A DNA stretch of 64,000 nt from Planococcus citri (Eukaryota > Arthropoda > Insecta > Hemiptera > Pseudococcidae). The DNA is taken from positions 6,686,580 to 6,750,579 of the forward strand of contig NC_088678.1 of assembly GCF_950023065.1 (NCBI RefSeq). Reading direction: 5' to 3'. The notes below the pieces were generated by a model, which saw only the letters and a program-made list of their open reading frames with translations, had not been told where the DNA came from and did no database searches. Every line of letters begins with the position of its first letter. The stretch's first letter is position 1. Positions 46,619-57,984 of the stretch are shown here, piece after piece. Made by a program: the position numbers and the translations under genes.

Positions 46619-46675
46619 CTGAGGGTCTCAGGGTTACCATAACCATGATATCTGTTAGGTGTTTCAATGTAAAGT
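46619..46675 (-). CDS. Candidate exon with TPNRY motif, second copy
   Basis: The exon is bounded by CTCATAG acceptor and GTAGAA donor and encodes LYIETPNRYHGYGNPETLR. It is similar to the exon at 45385-45486. A related short stretch (HRYPTPETTADP, donor GTAAGTG) lies near 46741-46785. The function is unknown. Confidence 0.3.
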
Positions 46676-46799
46676 CTATGAGAAAATAACATTAATTAAA
46701 AATAAAATGCATAAGAATTATAATAATAATGGTACACTTACAAAGGGTCTGCTGTTGTTTCGGGAGTAGGGTACCGATGATTATTTTTTTTCCAGCATT

Positions 46800-49700
46800 A
46801 TCTGAGGTCAAAATACCCTCCTCTGTGGATATCTCAACAGTTGAATAGCTTTATAAAAAGGACAAATTTATTTTTTTCAAAAAAATGGATTTTTTTTAAT
46901 AAGCATATTTTTAAAATGAAATGGAATAATATTATTACTTTTCCGGAGTTGCTTCCGATCCTGAATACACTACTGCTACATATTCCATGGGAAAGATTTC
47001 ACTACACATTGAATCAGATCTGTGTCATGAAAAATAAATTTTATTTTAAAAATGGATAATATTTTAAAAATAAAATAAAATAAAATAAAATAATACACAT
47101 TCCATTATTTCCAGCTCATCTTGTTCATTTATTCCAAAACAATGTCCAATCAAGGCATTTACTACTTTACTAAACACACACATTTTCACAAAAATAATAT
47201 CCAAGTTATTTAATTAAAAATCTGAGATTACCTACTTTGGTAATTTATTCAAACTTCAAGAAAATCAATCACAATTTCTAAAAAACCACACCCTGGAGGA
47301 ATTTATGGAATTTATCAATAATTTGATTTTTTTAGACTTGGTCAGTAGGTCAGTATAACACCTAATTCAATTTTTTTAATTTTTAATTTTTTAATTGGGT
47401 AATTACTATTATTAATATGGTTTATTGATAGTAATGGATAATGTAAAAATACACTTTAAGGGGTTAAATGAGTATAAAATAATTATAGGATTATTTTATA
47501 ATAGATACAAGCACAAGCTTCTACCTTACGATGCGCGTTAGTGATATAAGCAATAATTAATATTCATTAATGGATATGGAAGGTAGGTAATTGCTTACTA
47601 TTGAAACTGTACACATTTCCTAGAAAATGTGTGATTAATTATGGTGAAACTACTCACCAGGCTCACATAATGTCCAAGTTTTCTGTCTCTTTCACGGGAG
47701 CTCACTAATACTAGGCTCGTCGACAGAAATGTATTACACGAGGTACCCTTTCAGACGAGAAGTATTTCCGATGGCTGATAGGATCGGAGAAATACCCAAT
47801 GAAAATGCGATTAATTACGTACGATAATTTAAATCACAAGAGAAGATCATATTAACCACTAAAGAAGTGGGCGATATCTGAGAAAAAGGGGCTGAGTGTC
47901 CCACTAGGGGGACCTCATATGCCTACTCGCATCTACATAAAGTCACTTTTTGACCAAAGAACCAGCTCACCGGATTGCCGAGTCCAAAGATGGTTTGGCT
48001 CGCGTCCTCAACGCCTTATATACTTGTAGACGCATTGTTCGATGCGTTTGCCAGGGATGACTACGTCATGTAAATGTAGTAGGAGTTATCACATTACCAT
48101 ACTTGCAGTTGTGATATAGTTAGATCATTTTTAGGAAAATTTTTTTAGACTAGGGAATGTTAGTGAGCGGAAATAGGTATAGGAAATTTACATAAAGGAT
48201 AAGTGGGATGGGTTTGATAGGAACAGAAAACCTACCTATATCTACATAATTTAATGCTCTGAATTTATGAAGAGAACTTTCAAGTAATTCCATTACCAAA
48301 GATTGGGGAATAAACTATTTACAAAGTAGACAGAGTCTACGATCACGTTACTACAGTTTTGGACCATGTCCTAGTAAACAATTCGAATATGTAATTAGAA
48401 ATTACGATCAATTAACTACTCAAGTAGGAATTAGATGGTTATACTTGTAAATCTATCCATAGATTATTTGTAATTTTTTAAACTAGGTCTATTTAAATCC
48501 TTCACTGGATTATCTGAATTATTAACTTACAAACTAAACCAATACCTTGATTATCTCATTGCAAATTAATACAAAGTCTTTTTCCTAGACTATCTTGTAC
48601 TCGGGCATTTTGAAGAGAGACCTAAATACTGACCGGAACTACGGCATGAGGAATTACCTCAGCCTAGCCAGTATGCTCGAAATAATGTACTCACTCCATA
48701 TATAATATTCAGATTCTAGAGATGAAAAATGTCCATGGTAAATAATTCACTCGCGAATACCGAAACAATTAAATCATTTTATTTCGAATAAACAATTCGA
48801 GTAAATGTTCAAAATAATAACATAATAAAAATAGGTAAAAGAAAAAATAGCGATCGAATGAAACACGTTCTTATTATTCGAATATATATAACATACTGAA
48901 GCTAGGTATGTAACTTCCTAGCGTCATAAGTCCTCAATTTTCCAACCCACGATTTTAACCTTGAAAAGGTTCATCGAATTTATGCAAGTGTAATTGCCTA
49001 ACTATTTTCATTTAGGCATCTTTACACTACACAGTCTTAGGGAGTTATTCTATTAATCATCGCTAGGGTGATGATTAATTTAATCATCTCTAAGGCGATG
49101 AAGGCATATTTCCTCATATCACGTGGCTAAATTAACAATTTAGTATTTTCTGTTAATTTCACGACTTGGTAATTGGGACTGTCTTTTTTCCTTATCCCAT
49201 GTAGAAATGAGCTGAAGCAGCCTTTACTGCTTATACCTATCAATTGTCAAGCCAGCTCTATTATTCAGCATAACCTCATCAAAGAGAACTAACCCCTTCA
49301 TTTGAGAAACAATTTCTGGTTTTCAAATTGCATCAATTTTAACACCTCCTAGCTGTAAAAACCCCAAGTTAACCACTTCAATTATTTGACTAAAATCAAG
49401 GCTTGTAAGTTTTGATTCTGATTCAGGGGTTGTACCACTAGCTGCTGTAATCTTTGCCACCTCAATGAGAGTTTGGGAAAATAGGTACATAAGTGAATAA
49501 TTTTATCTAATATTAAAAAATCAACTATTTAATAAATTATATGAAGCGTTTTCAAATTACTTAAAACATTGTGATACTTTAATATATTTAAAAGAGAGTG
49601 AGAGAATTACCCAATGAATTGTGATATTTTGTATGTACCTACTTATTTAAATGAAAGTAAGAGTAGAATACTTAAATGATTTTAATGGAAACATTGAACT

Positions 49701-51087
49701 ATTTTTGTAAAATATATCATTCGTTTTTGTGGCTACCTATGATTTTTGCACCTTTTTTTTCTGGTGAAGATAGATCCTGTTCCTATTTCATGTATAACAG
49801 GATCCACAGATGAATGAACATCGTCAAGTCCGAAAGTCCATATTTCGATGTTCATACTTTTTGTATTTCTTCATATTTTGAGCAAACTACTTTTTGGGCT
49901 TCGAGAGGTCAGTTTTAATTTTGGGTTGAACAAATTTTAGAATCAAAGCATTATTTCAAATGATGATTTCAATCATTAGGTACTGTAAAACTTTGCAAAA
50001 TTAGACAAAGGAGGTTGAAATTCATATTAAAAAGTTACAACACACCCAGAAACAGCCCCAGCTTAACATCTGATTCATCATGGTAAATTTACTGAAGTGG
50101 TACACGAAACAAATGGGTCACATACAATAAAAGGTGACAAAGAGGGCACTCCTCAGTATGGCTGAAGAAAAAGCCTCACCGGGATTAACCCTTTTTCGCG
50201 ACGCCTACTATTTTGTTGTTAAAAGTGTAATATTTCACTAATCTATTAAGATTGATTGTCTAAAGCTATTTCTTGGATAAGCAGCAGTGCAGCGTAAACG
50301 TACTACTGCAGTATAAATACAGAGAAAGGCAAACATGCCTGGCAAGGGTGAGTTATAGCAGTGGTGAAAAAGTTTCAAGTATTTCGAAAGAAACTCGTTA
50401 AAGATGAGGGTTCGTGAAAAGTTGATTAATTTCAATTTAAAACATCACAAACGAGAGACTGATTAAAATGAGAATATATTTCGCGTTGAAACGACCCAAC
50501 TTATAGGACGACCATTTAGCTCACAGTGAATTGAAATTGGGTATGGGGTAGCATGACATAAGATTACCATGGCGTGAACTTTGACAAAAGTGTACTTACC
50601 TTACGTTGTGTATTATCACGGCATAAATTTCAACATCGTTTATCAGAAAACGAAGGCGTTTGGCAATGAACGATTAATTAGCGAAAAATTACCCGACCTG
50701 GTTTATGAAGTACTTTGAAATAGCAAGAGACCTGTCAAGACTTTGGGAAAATGTGCGTGCAACGCCAAGTGCACGGAAAATGCATCGTGTGAGTGTCGTG
50801 GTTTTCCTGCAGCAAAATAAATTTTCATTCGTCAGCGAGGGTTGTACATAAATGACGTAAATTATACCTACCCACCACACGTTGAAATGGAAACAGTAGG
50901 CCTAAGTAGGAGGTGGATTGGAATTTACATCGATGTGAATTTTTCTCTTTGACGAAGAATGGAGGCGTACAAGGTATGGAATGCCGAACGCATTCACTTT
51001 TGTTGTTTTTTGCTTGATTGCATTTTGAATGTTGGGGGTTTTGCTTCAACTATCCTTAAGAATTTGTCAAGTTTGTTAACGTCGCTA
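46800..51087. other. Gene-poor AT-rich region
   Basis: I could not support any gene or transposon here. The only frames are short and unconserved-looking. Near 47060-47085 is an (AAAAT)n microsatellite. Around 49050-49105 is a small duplication of AATCATC and GCGATGA words. Confidence 0.4.
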
Positions 51088-51310
51088 TATCTGTTGGTAT
51101 GAGTCCGGTTGTAATGCTATTAGACGTCAGTCGTGTGTTTATGCGTTTATGCTGTACGTTCTCGCGTTACAAGTGTTATCAATTGCGATAAGTATCGTTA
51201 ATATTCGAGCGCAGTGGAAGTGATTTTATATCTCAGACCGTTTTTTAAACCAGTAGAAACGCTCATTTGTTTGCCAATTTTTACCCGTTTTTTCGAACAG
51301 ATTTCGCAAC

Positions 51311-52117
51311 ATGAACGAAGAGTTTATCAATGAGCTAAAAACAATGATGAATGACGTGAAGGAGATTATGTCCACAGTTAAGAGTACGGATGCAAAGGTA
51401 GCGGACTTCACCGAGAGAATGTCTAAGGTAGAAAATGATAATAAAGAAATTAAGAAAAATTACGAAAAGCTACAGGATCAGTTGAATGATCTTAATCAGT
51501 ATAGTCGGATAGAGAATATCATAATCAACGGCATCCCTCAGAACGAAGACGAAAATATACGTGCATTGGTCATGTTAGTGGCTGAAAAATTAAACGTTAC
51601 TCTATACGAATACGACATATCAACTGCTCATCGTTTGCCATGTAAACCGGATAAAACACCTGCTATTATCGCTCGCCTCAACAATCGAGATAAGAAATCG
51701 GAGATGATTACAAATTCACGTATTTTAAGAATTAACTGTAAAGACTTGAATCTCGCATCACCAGCTCCTATTTTCGTGAACGAGCATCTTACTTCAAGAA
51801 ACATGGCGATTCATCGACAAGCTCTACATCTTAAGAAATTAAAAATCATAACAAGAGTCCACGTGAAGGAAGGAAAAGTCTTGATACAAGAAGAGGATAA
51901 TGGAATTTTCACGAGGATATCTCACCTTTCTCAGCTGAGCTTACTCGAACCTGATAAGGAGGAGAATGTTCAATTAAAATCATCGTCTAGTGAAAATGAT
52001 CAAGTGAAGCAGCGTTTACGATCAAACTCCAAGCCAACACTGACACTATCACAACTAAGTGGAAGACATAATAGAGGAGGATCGAGGAGTAAATCCAAAT
52101 CACGTACAGGCAGATAG
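51311..52117 (+). CDS. LINE ORF1 protein
   Basis: The 268-residue frame starts at ATG 51311 and ends in TAG at 52115-52117. The N-terminal 75 residues look like a coiled coil (heptads around MNEEFINELKTMMNDVKEIM). Next comes a conserved insect ORF1 segment: QYSRIENIIINGIPQNEDEN, TAHRLPCKP, IIARLNNRDKKSEMI, IFVNEHLTSRN. The tail is basic, Ser/Arg-rich (NRGGSRSKSKSRTGR). ORF1 proteins of this kind bind the element RNA. The stop is followed by sense codons in the same frame leading into ORF2. Confidence 0.85.
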   Translation: MNEEFINELKTMMNDVKEIMSTVKSTDAKVADFTERMSKVENDNKEIKKNYEKLQDQLNDLNQYSRIENIIINGIPQNEDENIRALVMLVAEKLNVTLYEYDISTAHRLPCKPDKTPAIIARLNNRDKKSEMITNSRILRINCKDLNLASPAPIFVNEHLTSRNMAIHRQALHLKKLKIITRVHVKEGKVLIQEEDNGIFTRISHLSQLSLLEPDKEENVQLKSSSSENDQVKQRLRSNSKPTLTLSQLSGRHNRGGSRSKSKSRTGR

Positions 52118-54967
52118 ATACCGGACTCCGCTTACCCAGAACGGCTAGTCACCGAGGGTGAGAATGATGCTAAGCAGTCTCTTTCCATAAAATTAGCTAC
52201 TCTCAATGTTCGTACACTGAAAACTGAAGAAAATTTGATCGAATTAGAAGAAGCTTTTGGTGAAGGTGGTATTCAGGTTCTAGGTCTTTCAGAAGTAAGG
52301 CGTGAGGGCGAATCTATACAAATAACTAAAAATAATCACCTTCTGGCACACTCAAATTGTGAAAATGGTCAGAGAGGAGTTGGTTTTTTGGTACATAAGA
52401 ATCTAATAAAAGATATAAATGAATTTAGACCTATAACAGACCGAATTGCTCTACTAAATATAGTTTTGGGGGGAATTGAAACAAAAATTATACAGGTCTA
52501 TGCACCCACTTCAGCTTCAACTGAACTAGATATTGAGAATTTTTATGAAAAATTAAGAGAAGTAATCAATAAACAGAGCGAGAGCTCAAAAGATATTTTT
52601 ATCATGGGTGATTTCAATAGTCAAATAGGTAAGGGCAAAAATGAAGATGAATGTGTAATTGGAAGGTATGGATATGGTAAAAGAAATAAGAGGGGTTGGA
52701 GGTTGTTGAGGTTTTGTGAAGAATTTAATCTGAAAATAATAAATACCTTCTACAAAAAGAGAGAAGGACGTTTATGGACCTGGATATCACCGAACCAAGA
52801 GTTCAAAGCTCAGATCGACTACATTATAGCCACAAATGACGTTGTTTATGTAAAAAATTGCGAGGCAAAGAACTTTAGTTACTACTCTGATCACAGGATA
52901 GTTATATGCATGCTAAATCTACAAAAATCAAAAAAGTTTAGAGTCTGTAACTCCAAACACAACTACAAAATTGATAAGGAGAATGCTTTGGCCTATAAAA
53001 AGGAAATAAACACACAAATACTAAATGACCCTACAAAAAATATTGAAGAAACTATCAAAAATGCAAGTGAAAAAGTAGCAAACAAACCAAAAAAACAAAG
53101 CAATAACGGAATACCTACAGACATCAGAGAAATGATAAAAAATAGGGAAAAAATGAAACGTATAAAAAACAAAACAGACCATGAAAAAATAGAACTAAAT
53201 ATACTATGCAAACTAATAAAGAAATCTCTGAGAGAATATAATGACAAGAGGAAAACAGACATAATTAGGGGTATTTTAGAATCAACAAAAAGTACAAAAG
53301 CAATAAAAAAGAGTCTAATGATGGGTAAAACTTGGACAATTTATTTAAATGACAAAAATGGTTTGAAACAATACAATAGGAAAAGAATGAACGAAATTGC
53401 AACTGATTTTTATAAACAGCTCTACTCAGACAATACAAAAGAAGATGAATTAGCCATTTGGGAACCATACGAAAAGGAACCAGAGTTTATTCTCGAAGAA
53501 ATTGAAGAAATTATAAAAAATTTAAAAAACAATAAAGCAACTGGTCATGATCAAATATCAAATGAACACTTCAAATTTGGAGGAAAACTTTTGGCTAATA
53601 AGATGAAAGAATTTTTCAATTTAATCATGGAAACCCAGAGTATACCAGAAGACTTCAAACTTTCTGATATTATTCTTCTATATAAAAAAGGGGACAAGCA
53701 TGATATTAATAACTATAGACCAATCTCACTGAGTACGACAGTGTCAAAAATTTTCTCAAAAGCCTTGGGCAATAGAATACGTAATATTTTAAATCAACAA
53801 CAAAAACGTGAACAAGCAGGTTTCAGAAAAAACTTTTCAACTATCGATCACCTTCACACAGTCAATCTGATAATCCAAAAAAGTAACGAATATAAGCTCA
53901 ATGTCCACCTGGCCTTCATAGACTTTGCCAAAGCCTTTGACTCACTGAGACACAATTTTCTGCAAAAGGCTCTCCTGGAACAGGGTGTTACAAAGGCTAT
54001 GGTAAACATAATAAGGGAAATGTATACTAACCTAAAGGCAAGGATAATTACAGACGTAGTAGGAGAGTATTTTGATATAGAGAGAGGAGTAAAGCAGGGA
54101 GACCCCCTCTCTGCTGATCTTTTCAACTGTGGGCTAGAAAAAGTTTTTGGATCAACTGATTGGGAGGATAAAGGAATTTTAATCAATGGGGAACGTCTTA
54201 GTCACTTACGTTTTGCAGATGATGTGGTTTTATTTGCTAATAGTATAGAAGAACTGGAACAAATGATTGTAGAACTGAGCAAAAAAGCAGAAATCGCAGG
54301 GCTAAAAATTAATTATAAAAAAACCAAAATTCTCTCAAAAGATACAGAAAAAGAAATGAGAGTTGAAGGCCAAAAAATAGAAATAGTATCAGAAGCAATA
54401 TATCTTGGTCAAATTATATCTTTTGAAGATAGTACAAAAAAGGAGGTAAACAGACGTATAACTTTAACTTGGAAAAAATTTTGGGCGCTTAAAAGTATTT
54501 TTAAAGGAGCTTATCAGAACCATCTTAAAAGTCAGATCTTCAACGCATGCATTCTGCCTACTTTGGCCTACGGATCCCAAACATGGACATTAACAAAAAA
54601 AATTATGAAAAAAATTGAGACTACCCAAAACTCATTAGAAAGGTCCATGCTAAACTTCAAAAAAAGGGACAAAATTAGAATAGAAAGAATGAAGAGAAAA
54701 TTGAGAAATAATCTTAACTTCAAACACTGGGTTAGAAGAAATAAATGGAAATGGGCAGGACATGTGGGCAGGATGACTGACAACAGATGGACTTATAGGG
54801 CAACTTTTTGGTTTTTGGGTCACGAAGCAAGAAAAAGAGGAAGGCAGAGGGCTAGGTGGACGGACGAACTTGATGAATTTCTAACTCACAAACACTTTCA
54901 CAGGGTTGCACAGGATAGAATCGAGTGGGAGAGACTGCAAGAATCCTATGCCCGTTTCTGGGCCTAG
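52118..54967 (+). CDS. LINE ORF2: APE endonuclease and reverse transcriptase
   Basis: The frame is open from the codon after the ORF1 TAG to TAG at 54967, about 949 codons. Domains: apurinic-type endonuclease (LATLNVRTL at 52190, IQVYAPTS, MGDFNSQIG about 52605, IDYIIA, SDHRIV about 52885); reverse transcriptase (NYRPISLSTTVSK, QAGFRK, FIDFAKAFDSL, KQGDPLSADLF, FADDVVLFA about 54210); and a basic C-terminal region (WAGHVGRM, RGRQRARW) characteristic of the RTE clade. No ATG precedes the endonuclease core, and the first usual start codon lies inside the domain. ORF2 therefore must be reached from ORF1, for example by UAG readthrough or reinitiation. Confidence 0.92.
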   Translation: MPDSAYPERLVTEGENDAKQSLSIKLATLNVRTLKTEENLIELEEAFGEGGIQVLGLSEVRREGESIQITKNNHLLAHSNCENGQRGVGFLVHKNLIKDINEFRPITDRIALLNIVLGGIETKIIQVYAPTSASTELDIENFYEKLREVINKQSESSKDIFIMGDFNSQIGKGKNEDECVIGRYGYGKRNKRGWRLLRFCEEFNLKIINTFYKKREGRLWTWISPNQEFKAQIDYIIATNDVVYVKNCEAKNFSYYSDHRIVICMLNLQKSKKFRVCNSKHNYKIDKENALAYKKEINTQILNDPTKNIEETIKNASEKVANKPKKQSNNGIPTDIREMIKNREKMKRIKNKTDHEKIELNILCKLIKKSLREYNDKRKTDIIRGILESTKSTKAIKKSLMMGKTWTIYLNDKNGLKQYNRKRMNEIATDFYKQLYSDNTKEDELAIWEPYEKEPEFILEEIEEIIKNLKNNKATGHDQISNEHFKFGGKLLANKMKEFFNLIMETQSIPEDFKLSDIILLYKKGDKHDINNYRPISLSTTVSKIFSKALGNRIRNILNQQQKREQAGFRKNFSTIDHLHTVNLIIQKSNEYKLNVHLAFIDFAKAFDSLRHNFLQKALLEQGVTKAMVNIIREMYTNLKARIITDVVGEYFDIERGVKQGDPLSADLFNCGLEKVFGSTDWEDKGILINGERLSHLRFADDVVLFANSIEELEQMIVELSKKAEIAGLKINYKKTKILSKDTEKEMRVEGQKIEIVSEAIYLGQIISFEDSTKKEVNRRITLTWKKFWALKSIFKGAYQNHLKSQIFNACILPTLAYGSQTWTLTKKIMKKIETTQNSLERSMLNFKKRDKIRIERMKRKLRNNLNFKHWVRRNKWKWAGHVGRMTDNRWTYRATFWFLGHEARKRGRQRARWTDELDEFLTHKHFHRVAQDRIEWERLQESYARFWA

Positions 54968-55082
54968 CGGAGACGGGTTCTATTTTTATAGTTTACTCGT
55001 TAATTTTGTAAAACTAATTTTAAGAAAATTATAAGAATTCGCTAATAAAGGATTATGTATGTATGTATGTATCTGTTGGTAT

Positions 55083-56828
55083 CAGAATTGCTGTCAGGAT
55101 TGTTGCTATAGAAGGTGGTTTCACGCTTGGGCGATCTAATCAATCTTTTATATTATTTACGTTGTGCAGCATTGACAAACTATGTTGTTGGTAAAATATA
55201 AGTTATTGAATTTTTCTTCTTTTTTCTTTCAGGTATTGTAAATCGTAGCCCATGAAGTTGTTTGGGGATCGTTTCGTGTGTTACAGAAGGAGTCAAATGA
55301 TATCATCATCATCAGCATCATCATTTTTCGAGGTAAGATTGAGGTAGGTAAGGTCCTTTTATGATATCTATGTAAAACGTGTGAATAGGAAAAATATTTG
55401 TCTGATTGTGTTTTAGTAGATCATATCTATACATATGTATTGTATGTTATGTACCTATTGGGTATCCAATTAGAAGACGAATGTCGGATTCAGAATTTTC
55501 TTCCAACGAGGGAGTTATTCCAACTGGCTGAACAATTATTTTTGAAAATTAGATTGAAAAAATACACCTTGAGCCACAATTTAAGGTGCCTATAAGTGCA
55601 TTTTTAAATTTTTGGCAAATTTCTGAAAATTAAAGGGTAGGTACTCCCGGGTAAAAAATGATGAAACATTGTGGGGTACCTTTAAAAGAAATGTTGAAGC
55701 CGAAAAATTTCCCCCATCACACCCCCTTGCTCACAATGGTTGAAAAAACGTTTTTTCTTGGGGGGGGGGGGGAATCATACTTCATTGAAATTTTTCCATT
55801 TTTCCTGTGGAAAGACCTTCCGAAGGGACGACCAATGGCGCAAATCGCAGCCCTCTAGCCCATTTTTAAAGGCAGCCAGGGGTTGTCAAAGTTTTCAGTG
55901 AACCTAAATTAATGTCATCCATTTCAGCAGTGGATACTCGATAACCGCGATACCTACCAAAATGGAACTTTTTCCCATAGTTAGGGGTTTTTAAAGGCTT
56001 TTTGGTGATATCAAAGCTTTAGGTGATATCATAAAAATCAGTGTTGCCACTTTTTTTCGTACAAAAAATTAGCTCAAAAAGTTTTGAAACGTAGTTTTCA
56101 TTTCGTTCTGACTCTCAAAAATTCTGAAAAAAAAATATATATTATGGACAACTTTTCATGCTGAACAACAAAGTTGAAAAAACCCTTTCACTCGATGAAA
56201 TGAAATCATCATAAAAAAATTAAAATTCGAAAAGATTCAAAAAATAAACGATTTTTTTTTATTTTTTTGTTGTGAGTCTAATTTTTATCAACTTTTTCAT
56301 GAAATACATCAGAAAGAAGTCAAAATAAGACAACTGAATAAAGAGCCTTTCAGGATAAGATAGTGAAATCCGCCCTTACTCCAATTTTGACGAAACTTAC
56401 CCAAAATGTTAGTATGGATGTAAAACCATCCCAAAAAATTTTTTGAGCCGACCCCCCCACCCCAACCCAAGAAATCCCCCCTATGTGTTAAAAATTCAAA
56501 ATTCTCGTCCTCCGGAGGGGAAGGTCCAAACATTTTGAAACTTTCACAAAAAATTGTCACTAGGTAGGTGCGTGTGTGAAATTTTTTTCAAAAAAAAAAT
56601 TTCATATTTGGGGGGTTTTTGGGGGGGTTTAAAATTTCAAAAATTCGTAGAAAAAAAACGGGGAGGGGGGTCTCTGTGAAATTTTTTCAGAAATTTCGTT
56701 ACACCTTTAGGTATAACATATAATTTTCCCAGGGTCCCAAAGGGGGGTGCAACATGGTCAAAAAAAAGAAAGTTTGAAAAAAAACATGTATCTCCAGTAC
56801 TACCGCGCGTTTTGTCAACACTGTTCCA
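55083..56828. other. Spacer with G/C-run rich DNA, no gene seen
   Basis: About 55650-56800 has C-runs, G-runs and words like AAAATTTTTTTC resembling the arms of the foldback blocks near 4300-4800. It may be the outer part of the palindrome at 56829; its mirror would lie past the window end. No gene. Confidence 0.4.
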
Positions 56829-57010
56829 CGGCACCACCGTGAGAAAACTTCACCTATCGCGCGCTCTCAAACTTGGATTTTTTTGGGAACCCTATTGAAA
56901 TACCATAATTGCCATCAATGGTTTATTGGTGAATATTTTCTAGGGTGGTGTGGTGAACAACATAGGTATATACCTACAAGAATTTTCAACCCCCTCCCTT
57001 CATATTTACC
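56829..57010. repeat. Left arm of a palindrome split by BEL element 2
   Basis: GCACCACCGTGAGAAAACTT at 56829 onward to TTTTCAACCCCCTCCCTT (about 57000) is the reverse complement of about 63825-64000. The right arm runs off the window end, so the full arm length is unknown. Confidence 0.85.
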
Positions 57011-57371
57011 CCTCAAAATTGCGTTTTTCAACACTTATTTTTTGCTTTTCACTAAAAATGAAAATTATGCGGTACACACAATATTTTAAATACGTTTTTA
57101 GATGTATTTCTGACCACTGAGTATCACATTTTTTTCGAAATTTTTATTTTGGTGCGTCATGGAGAAAAATTGAAAGAAAGATGCCATAGCGGGGGTAAAA
57201 TGAGAATTTTGAAAGAATCAAATATTAATGAATGTGGCGTCGTGCGTTTCCGCGTGATTCGATACCGCTAAACACGAATATGGTGTCACATTTTCTGCTA
57301 CACTAATCTAGCCCCTCCAGAGCCTTCAGCCCCCCCACTTCAATTTTTACTACATATTTTTGAAATATAAA

Positions 57372-57765
57372 TGTTAGTGTAAAATATGTACTTTATTTTT
57401 ATCTTTATTTTCGAGTAGAATCGTGCAGGTTTGATACCTATTTCCGCAGCTATCGAGTAGGTAGGTTGTTTGAGTAGGTATTGCCCTACCAGATCGAGTA
57501 GTTTCTGGCGTTCGTAGCCACACCCATGTTGTAGATAATTTGTTACGAGGCGAGAGTTGGTTCTGTTCATTTATTCATTATGTATTTTTTCTTCCACTTG
57601 GAAACATGTATATTTTCTGTCTCTCCGCGTATGGCTTGCTATCAAGCTATTTTTATGTACAGATTTTTGCTGGTATTTTTGTGTAAATAAATGTGTTTTT
57701 TCAATTCGAGGAGTCGCCTACTTTTTTAATCACTCACCCTATGGTTCGCGTATTCGCGAGAAACA
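57372..57765 (+). repeat. 5' LTR of BEL element 2
   Basis: 394 bp, TGT...ACA ends, containing AAATAAATGTG as a possible polyadenylation signal near 57685. Confidence 0.93.
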
Positions 57766-57768
57766 AGA

Positions 57769-57786
57769 TGGCGCCCGAACAGGGAC
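57769..57786 (+). promoter_or_regulatory. tRNA-Lys primer-binding site
   Basis: The 18 bases are exactly complementary to the 3' end of a tRNA-Lys (the same 18-mer used by several retroelements). It starts 3 bp after the 5' LTR. Confidence 0.9.
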
Positions 57787-57840
57787 TCCTCGAATAAATG
57801 AGTGATTTTAGTGCGTTTTCGCGTGTTTTCGCGTGTATTT

Positions 57841-57960
57841 GGAGCTATTGTGGCTCAAATAATTCGTAGACGGAGCTATTGTGGCTCAAATTAGTCGTTT
57901 TCGGAGCTGTTTTGGCTCAAATTAGTCGTTTTCGGAGCTCCTTTGGCTCAAATTCGTTCG
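57841..57960 (+). repeat. Four 31-bp tandem repeats in the leader of BEL element 2
   Basis: GGAGCT followed by NNTNTGGCTCAAAT begins at 57841, 57872, 57903 and 57934, a strict 31-bp period, between the primer site and the Gag start. The spacers read ATTCGTAGAC or TAGTCGTTTTC. Confidence 0.85.
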
Positions 57961-57984
57961 TTATTCGCGTATTTTTCATTGTTA

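Larger units (their letters stand above)
51101..55069 (+). mobile_element. Full-length RTE-like LINE
   Basis: The body is flanked by TATCTGTTGGTAT on both sides (51088-51100 and 55070-55082), a 13-bp target duplication, so the insertion is complete at its 5' end. The 5' UTR is about 210 bp. ORF1 and ORF2 follow in one frame. The 3' end is a short UTR finishing in (ATGT)n, a microsatellite tail typical of RTE-group elements, instead of poly(A). Both ORFs are open, so the copy is recent. Confidence 0.92.

Noticed and set aside
57557..57805. Short frames shared by 57340-57805 and 63367-63820
   Set aside because: They are LTR sequence of BEL element 2 present twice by construction.
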